From Bisporella sp. PMI_857 (Eukaryota; Ascomycota; Leotiomycetes; Helotiales; Helotiaceae): a stretch of 64,000 nt of DNA. Under the pieces are notes generated by a model. That model was not told the DNA's origin. It did no database searches and worked only from the letters and a program-made list of their open reading frames with translations. A program made the translations under genes and the position numbers. Numbering within the stretch: the stretch's first letter is position 1; each line of letters begins with the position of its first letter. Of this stretch, positions 59,735-64,000 are shown in pieces. The stretch spans positions 124,001-188,000 of the forward strand of contig JAJSPD010000045.1 of NCBI GenBank assembly GCA_021307315.1, written 5' to 3'.

Positions 59735-60743
59735 ATGGACACCGATCTTGACGTAATTCTTTTCGAAGCCAAGATACAAGAAATAACATTGGAGGAGATG
59801 GTTCAACTGAGTATGTAGCAACCACTCAACGGGCTAAGGTGATATAAAAGAACTAATTTTAAACAAACAGTCATTTGCCTGCACGATTATAACCAAAAAA
59901 GAGTTGTCAGGGAGAACAACAATAATAAAGTAGGACAGTTTCAAGATCAACCCATGAGTTCTGTGACTGACGGGACGTTCATAACTCCTAAAGATGAAAA
60001 TAGTAGGTCTAGCATGCTTTGTAGCTTGTGGATGGAGAGGAAAGCTGATTACCTGCGAAACAGTCTTGAAGCTATATCCAGCTGCTTTACACATCCAGAA
60101 TAGTTTCAGCACGCCTGCGGATTGCGATCAAGCTTATTCGAACCAATATGCTAGCGCTTATCCTGCCAGTCCCAACAGTTACCACTATGCCGGATATCCG
60201 CAATACCCAGAATACCCCGACCCAGAGAGCATATACTCAGATGCTTCCTCAATCTCATTTTATGGCAACCAGTTCTCCGCTTCTCTTTCATATTCTCCTC
60301 ATCAACACACCACCTTACAACCGCGTCTTGACAATCGATCTGAGAACGTACAATCATATTCTGATCTTCGATTCGATGCACAACAGCCCGTTTCTGCTGT
60401 TCAATATGGTATCGCTCAACCCTTTGATTTCAATCATGCAGCTGCAGCCTCTCAAGTAACTGCTCCCATGAACCCTTTTTCCCATCGTACAAGAGTTAAC
60501 AGAAAGCGTCGCCTCTCGGAAACCACGACGTTGCCCCCAATTCCACCAGGAATGGCACGTAGCGCTAGAGGTGTGATATACGACCCTGCTGTAGAAAGAC
60601 CATGCGCAAAGAATGCCTTCAAAATTGAGCCTTTGTGGACGTTCATCAAGAAGAACAATGGTGAATATCTAACAACCTGTGAAAGGCACCACAAGCACAT
60701 TGGAAAGATGCTCCCTCCTCCACCAGCAGCTTGGATGCAGTGA
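59735..60743 (+). CDS. Unknown family, paralogue C
   Basis: The third member, 251 residues in the two-exon model (59735-59810, 60064-60743). Exon 1 is MDTDLDVILFEAKIQEITLE then EMVQL, which aligns with the end of exon 2 of A and B (GITLKEM, HTYKEIC). The last exon starts LKLYPAALHIQNS, aligning with VQLHPTAV and VIQLGPVA. A Tyr/Pro/Ser-rich middle (YAGYPQYPEYPDPESIYS) follows, then a basic patch (RVNRKRRLSE) and the family block: YDPAVERPCAKNAFKIEPLW, NGEYLTTCERHHKH (C-x24-C-x2-H). Between the exons, 59871-60002 can be an extra 132-nt exon with good sites on both sides, adding 44 residues in frame. The N-terminal half of A/B exons 1-2 is missing. Function unknown; the RKRR patch could be a nuclear signal. 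Confidence 0.58.
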
Positions 60744-61359
60744 ATACAGTTATGGCGAGGCTCTTCATATGGGCAATAATGATCTGAGGGGAGGAAACTA
60801 GTCCTGGGATACCGCAGAATACTTTGACGTTTGGCATGCATGGGCACCTTTCTCTGGCTACACCTCAGTGGAAAGAAATGTATTGCTGGATTATTATGAC
60901 ACTTAAAATTACGGCAAAGTGCAATGTGTCAACCCTTCTCTTGATATACCTGAGTGGATGGCAGTTATTGCATGGGCGTGGTTTGATACGAGATCTCCTA
61001 GTATGAGCAATAAATTCGCTTTTCTCCTAACGCCATTTCTATTCTTCTCTTCCTAGTGAAATTTTCTTTTGAATACCACAGTGACTATACGGACAAGATA
61101 GATATCTAAGGCTATATGCCTGGGAGTTTGTCATGAAACTTACAATAATATGTTTCATTGTTGATAAGTCTGATGCGTGCAGTCAACTCTTTCTAGTGTT
61201 TATATTAAGATATATGCAAATGCCAAGGAGAGAGCCCTACTGAAGTTTGGCCGTTCTTATTAGTTTGGCGAAGAATTCAGAGAGAGTAAAAGAGGAGAGC
61301 TAGCGTCACATAACTGTAGGTAACTATTCTCGTATTATTATTGAGGCACTGAATGTATG
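60744..61359. other. Intergenic, no supported gene
   Basis: About 600 bases of AT-rich sequence up to the hAT-type MITE. Confidence 0.4.
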
Positions 61360-61367
61360 ATTCAAGG

Positions 61368-61811
61368 CAGTGAACGAGTTAGTATCGTAGTATTTAGTAA
61401 TATCGAGTCTCGAGACATATAAGATCGACTTTTTGATACTACGCTAGTATTAGTATGAGATTCTCGTAAAGAGCTAGTATTAGTATGGAAATTGAATCTT
61501 ATATTATATTGGCAATAATACTAAATACTGTGCTATGGCCACTTTGGGGCTTTTTTACAAAAGTCTGAAATGAGCTTTACCCTTTTTAGTACGAATAACC
61601 AAATTAAAAAGCTAGGACCCTTGTTGTATTGCTAATTTCGGAATAGCATTATTTAGAGTTAGTGTTGTAGTATATCGCGGTATAGTATGATATAATATGA
61701 GATTGCAAATCTCGCTGTAGTACGTATACAAATTTCAAATCTCATATTGCGTGGTATATAGTATTGATTTTTAGGGGTCGATGTATCACGATAATACTAA
61801 CTCGCTCACTG
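61368..61811. mobile_element. hAT-type MITE, 444 bp
   Basis: The ends are inverted repeats: CAGTGAACGAGTTAGTAT on the left and CAGTGAGCGAGTTAGTAT on the inverted right. The element is flanked by a perfect 8-bp duplication, ATTCAAGG (61360-61367 and 61812-61819). An 8-bp duplication and CAGTG-type TIRs are hallmarks of hAT elements. The interior has many GTATTAGTAT/CTCATATT-like short inverted units and no ORF, so it is non-autonomous. Confidence 0.87.
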
Positions 61812-61819
61812 ATTCAAGG

Positions 61820-62191
61820 TGGCTCATCTTACCCAATTGCGCCACCTCTTTGTCATGGCCAGGCCAATTTAGCTCACGGTCAGTAGGTTCTTCTAATAAG
61901 AAGGACTGGTTAGGCGGGGTGCATCCATGTTATCGAACCTGTGAGGAGACTAAGTAAGGAGAAATACTGCTGGCTTTGTTGATTTTTGTATATATAATGT
62001 ATGTAAAAGACTGTGACGTGAAAAGTGAAAAGAAGTTTAGGAGTATTGATTAGATATGTTCTTTTTGAATTACTGATACAAGTCTATGATACTGGGTCAG
62101 CTAACCAGCGACCTATTCTCCTCCATGGCCTATTGTCTGGGATACCCCTTGAACTCCAATAATGGTGCCACAGTATCATACTTCAGTTGTT
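61820..62191. other. 3' region of NUP159
   Basis: About 370 bases; no gene seen. Confidence 0.4.
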
Positions 62192-64000
62192 TTATTCATC
62201 GTCCATAGGCCGAACGGTGGTTCCGGCCTTCTCCAGAGCAGCCCTCAGGCGGATCTTCACGTCGTTCTTCTTCGCTAGGTTGGCTCTTAACTGTGCCTTT
62301 TCCTCAAGAGAATAGCCACTCAGCTTTTTGCGAGGTCCCGGCGAACCGCGTGAGGAGGGACCCGTTGAAGACATAAACGAGTTCTGTAATCCGCGGCGGT
62401 CATCTCTTGTGCTATCTGGGGTATAGAATAGGCCATACGTGCTCGCATTAGGGCCTCGTAGCGACGCCTTGTTGGATTGAGGAGTTGCATATGGCTGTGG
62501 TGAGCCCTCGCGGCTATCGCTGGTGATGGAGCCAAAGCGTAGCTTGCGCATCTTTCCTTCCAAAACATCAATATCGCCACTTCTCTTCTCAGCCATGCTG
62601 GTCATTTTTGTGATGGTCCTCATCACGGCTTCAACGGTCGGTCTAGCGGTTCCATTCTTGGAGCTAGAATGGGATACTATCTTGGTTTTAAGGTTGATCA
62701 ACCCTTCTTCAGCTTCGGCAAGAAGTGTTTGGAAAGTGGTAAATTCTTTCAACAAATCTTGTTGCTGTGCAGCCTGCTCAGCACTCAGAGGCTGCTGACG
62801 ACTGATAGTGGCTTGATTCGGGTCTTGACGTAGCTGCAAAATCTTTCGTAGATCTTCTTTCTTAGCTTGCAACCTAGCAAGGTCTTTTTGTAGATCGTCG
62901 CACACCTCCAACTTTCGCGAAACTTCTTTGAGAGAACCGTCTGCTAATTCTCGAGATAGATCATTCTCAACTACTGAGGAGAGTTCCTCAACCTCCACTA
63001 GGCACCAGTCATCGGGATCCTCAAGTTCCTCCTTACTGCGGAACCCATCCTTTCCCAACTCGGTATGACCCTTAACGAAGCACTTTAACGTCCTGGCGTT
63101 GAGCCCAAGTGTGTCAATCATGGAGTTGATATCACGATAAATGGTCTCCACCTGTGCTGGAACACTCTTTGATTTTTCTCTTCCATCTCTGTCGAGATCT
63201 AATGTACCCACATGGGCCTCGAACTCTCCTAGAGTTGTGGTTGGCTCTAGCTCGTGGGATATATACTCAAGGCGCTTTTGCTCTTGCTCGTAGATGATAT
63301 TTTGTGCCTCCTCAGCTTCTTTGCGGGCTTTACTGTGGGCTCTGCGTCGTTCTGCAGCATGCTGCTCCTCAATTGTAGGTCTCGAAGCAGCTTGAGCAGC
63401 TTCCGGCCCCTTCTGAGCACTGAAGGAGAAAGGGCCTTGGTTTGGTACCGCAGCAACTGGTTTCTGAGAACCGAGGATTTGGGAAGCCATGCCGGGAGCA
63501 CTTACTGATCGTGATGCATCAGGTCTAGTTAATCTTCTTGGTACGGCGGACCTAATAGGGCTAGGAGACCGGGGGCTAGTTTGTAAATTCGGAGGAGGAA
63601 GTATTGGGGCTGAACGACCAATTTCTCCAAAAAGACTCCTAGGCACAGTAGGCTGGGTAGGTTTCTCAATCTTTTCAAAAGTGCTTTCAGGACTTAGGTT
63701 GAACGAGCTTTGGGTCTTGTTTTCTTCCGATACAGGGCTCAGATCTTGCGCAACGTCTTCGCCACTTCCTTCTTCATCCTCATCGGCGCTCTGATCACCT
63801 GCCTCAGAAGTATCGAACCCCGAATCGTTTCCTCCGTCATCATCTGGACCTCCAGGAACATCTGATGGTGGAATTATATCAGCTGAGATTGTGGATTTAG
63901 GCATAGAAGGCAGGAAATCTGGCGGAAGAGGAGCATCTGTTGCTGTCGAAGAGCCAGAGGTATCTCCGGCTGTAAAAGTAGTTTTGCTGGTCGTATCAGG
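62192..64000 (-). CDS. NUP159: Nucleoporin NUP159, C-terminal part
   Basis: 602 codons, open to the window edge with no intron; the start and the N-terminal beta-propeller are outside. Visible order: Ser/Thr/Asp-rich disordered segment (STISADIIPPSDVPGGPDDD); an acidic stretch; a Pro/Ser-rich region (SPRSPSPIRSAVPRRLTRPD); one degenerate FSFS repeat (NQGPFSFSAQKG); then long coiled coils (EEQHAAERRRAHSKARKEAE; KDLARLQAKKEDLRKILQLR; QQQDLLKEFTTFQTLLAEAE). The tail is basic (KKLSGYSLEEKAQLRANLAK). In yeast, Nup159 sits on the cytoplasmic face of the pore with Nup82 and Nsp1 and recruits Dbp5 for mRNA export; the C-terminal coils join the Nup82 complex. Classic FG repeats, if present, would be upstream. 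Confidence 0.85.
   Translation of the reverse strand, partial: PDTTSKTTFTAGDTSGSSTATDAPLPPDFLPSMPKSTISADIIPPSDVPGGPDDDGGNDSGFDTSEAGDQSADEDEEGSGEDVAQDLSPVSEENKTQSSFNLSPESTFEKIEKPTQPTVPRSLFGEIGRSAPILPPPNLQTSPRSPSPIRSAVPRRLTRPDASRSVSAPGMASQILGSQKPVAAVPNQGPFSFSAQKGPEAAQAASRPTIEEQHAAERRRAHSKARKEAEEAQNIIYEQEQKRLEYISHELEPTTTLGEFEAHVGTLDLDRDGREKSKSVPAQVETIYRDINSMIDTLGLNARTLKCFVKGHTELGKDGFRSKEELEDPDDWCLVEVEELSSVVENDLSRELADGSLKEVSRKLEVCDDLQKDLARLQAKKEDLRKILQLRQDPNQATISRQQPLSAEQAAQQQDLLKEFTTFQTLLAEAEEGLINLKTKIVSHSSSKNGTARPTVEAVMRTITKMTSMAEKRSGDIDVLEGKMRKLRFGSITSDSREGSPQPYATPQSNKASLRGPNASTYGLFYTPDSTRDDRRGLQNSFMSSTGPSSRGSPGPRKKLSGYSLEEKAQLRANLAKKNDVKIRLRAALEKAGTTVRPMDDE

Overview
The window is nuclear DNA of a filamentous ascomycete (Pezizomycotina). 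The evidence is the short introns (mostly 41-95 nt, GT-AG, with CTAAC/CTGAC-like branch sites), spaced genes on both strands without operons, and orthologues of fungal housekeeping genes: SNT2, NUP159, UTP23, BMT6, a CAF120-like PH protein, a PTC7-like phosphatase, a MIL1/TMCO4-like DUF726 protein and a HELQ helicase. A leotiomycete is my guess, but the sequence alone does not prove it.

Layout. 0-9.7 kb: the 5' end of a secreted FAD oxidase, a shaky broken ORF, a seven-TM protein, a coiled-coil protein and a pyroglutamyl-peptidase. 9.7-29 kb: a decayed gene, HELQ (minus) divergent from SNT2 (plus), a gene-poor 4 kb gap, BMT6 and a six-exon dienelactone hydrolase. 29.4-36.2 kb: an accessory-looking patch. 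It holds a 1-kb MULE-type MITE with a pogo-type MITE inside it, followed by three small multi-exon genes for secreted, cysteine-containing proteins; one of these looks like a beta/gamma-crystallin fold. 37.8-54 kb: a single-pass membrane protein, the CAF120-like gene, the PP2C phosphatase, UTP23 and the DUF726 protein. 56-60.7 kb: three diverged paralogues of a protein family I do not recognise, in +, -, + order. 61.4-64 kb: a hAT-type MITE with a perfect 8-bp target duplication, then the C-terminal 602 codons of NUP159, running off the end.

The housekeeping genes act in chromatin regulation, DNA repair, ribosome biogenesis, mRNA decay and nuclear transport, and share no obvious pathway. The parts most likely to be new are the three-member family, which keeps exon phases, an exon length and a C-x(24,25)-C-x2-[CH] C-terminal block, and the set of effector-like genes beside nested MITEs. 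Exon structures were derived by hand from reading frame, splice signals and family motifs; no search was run.
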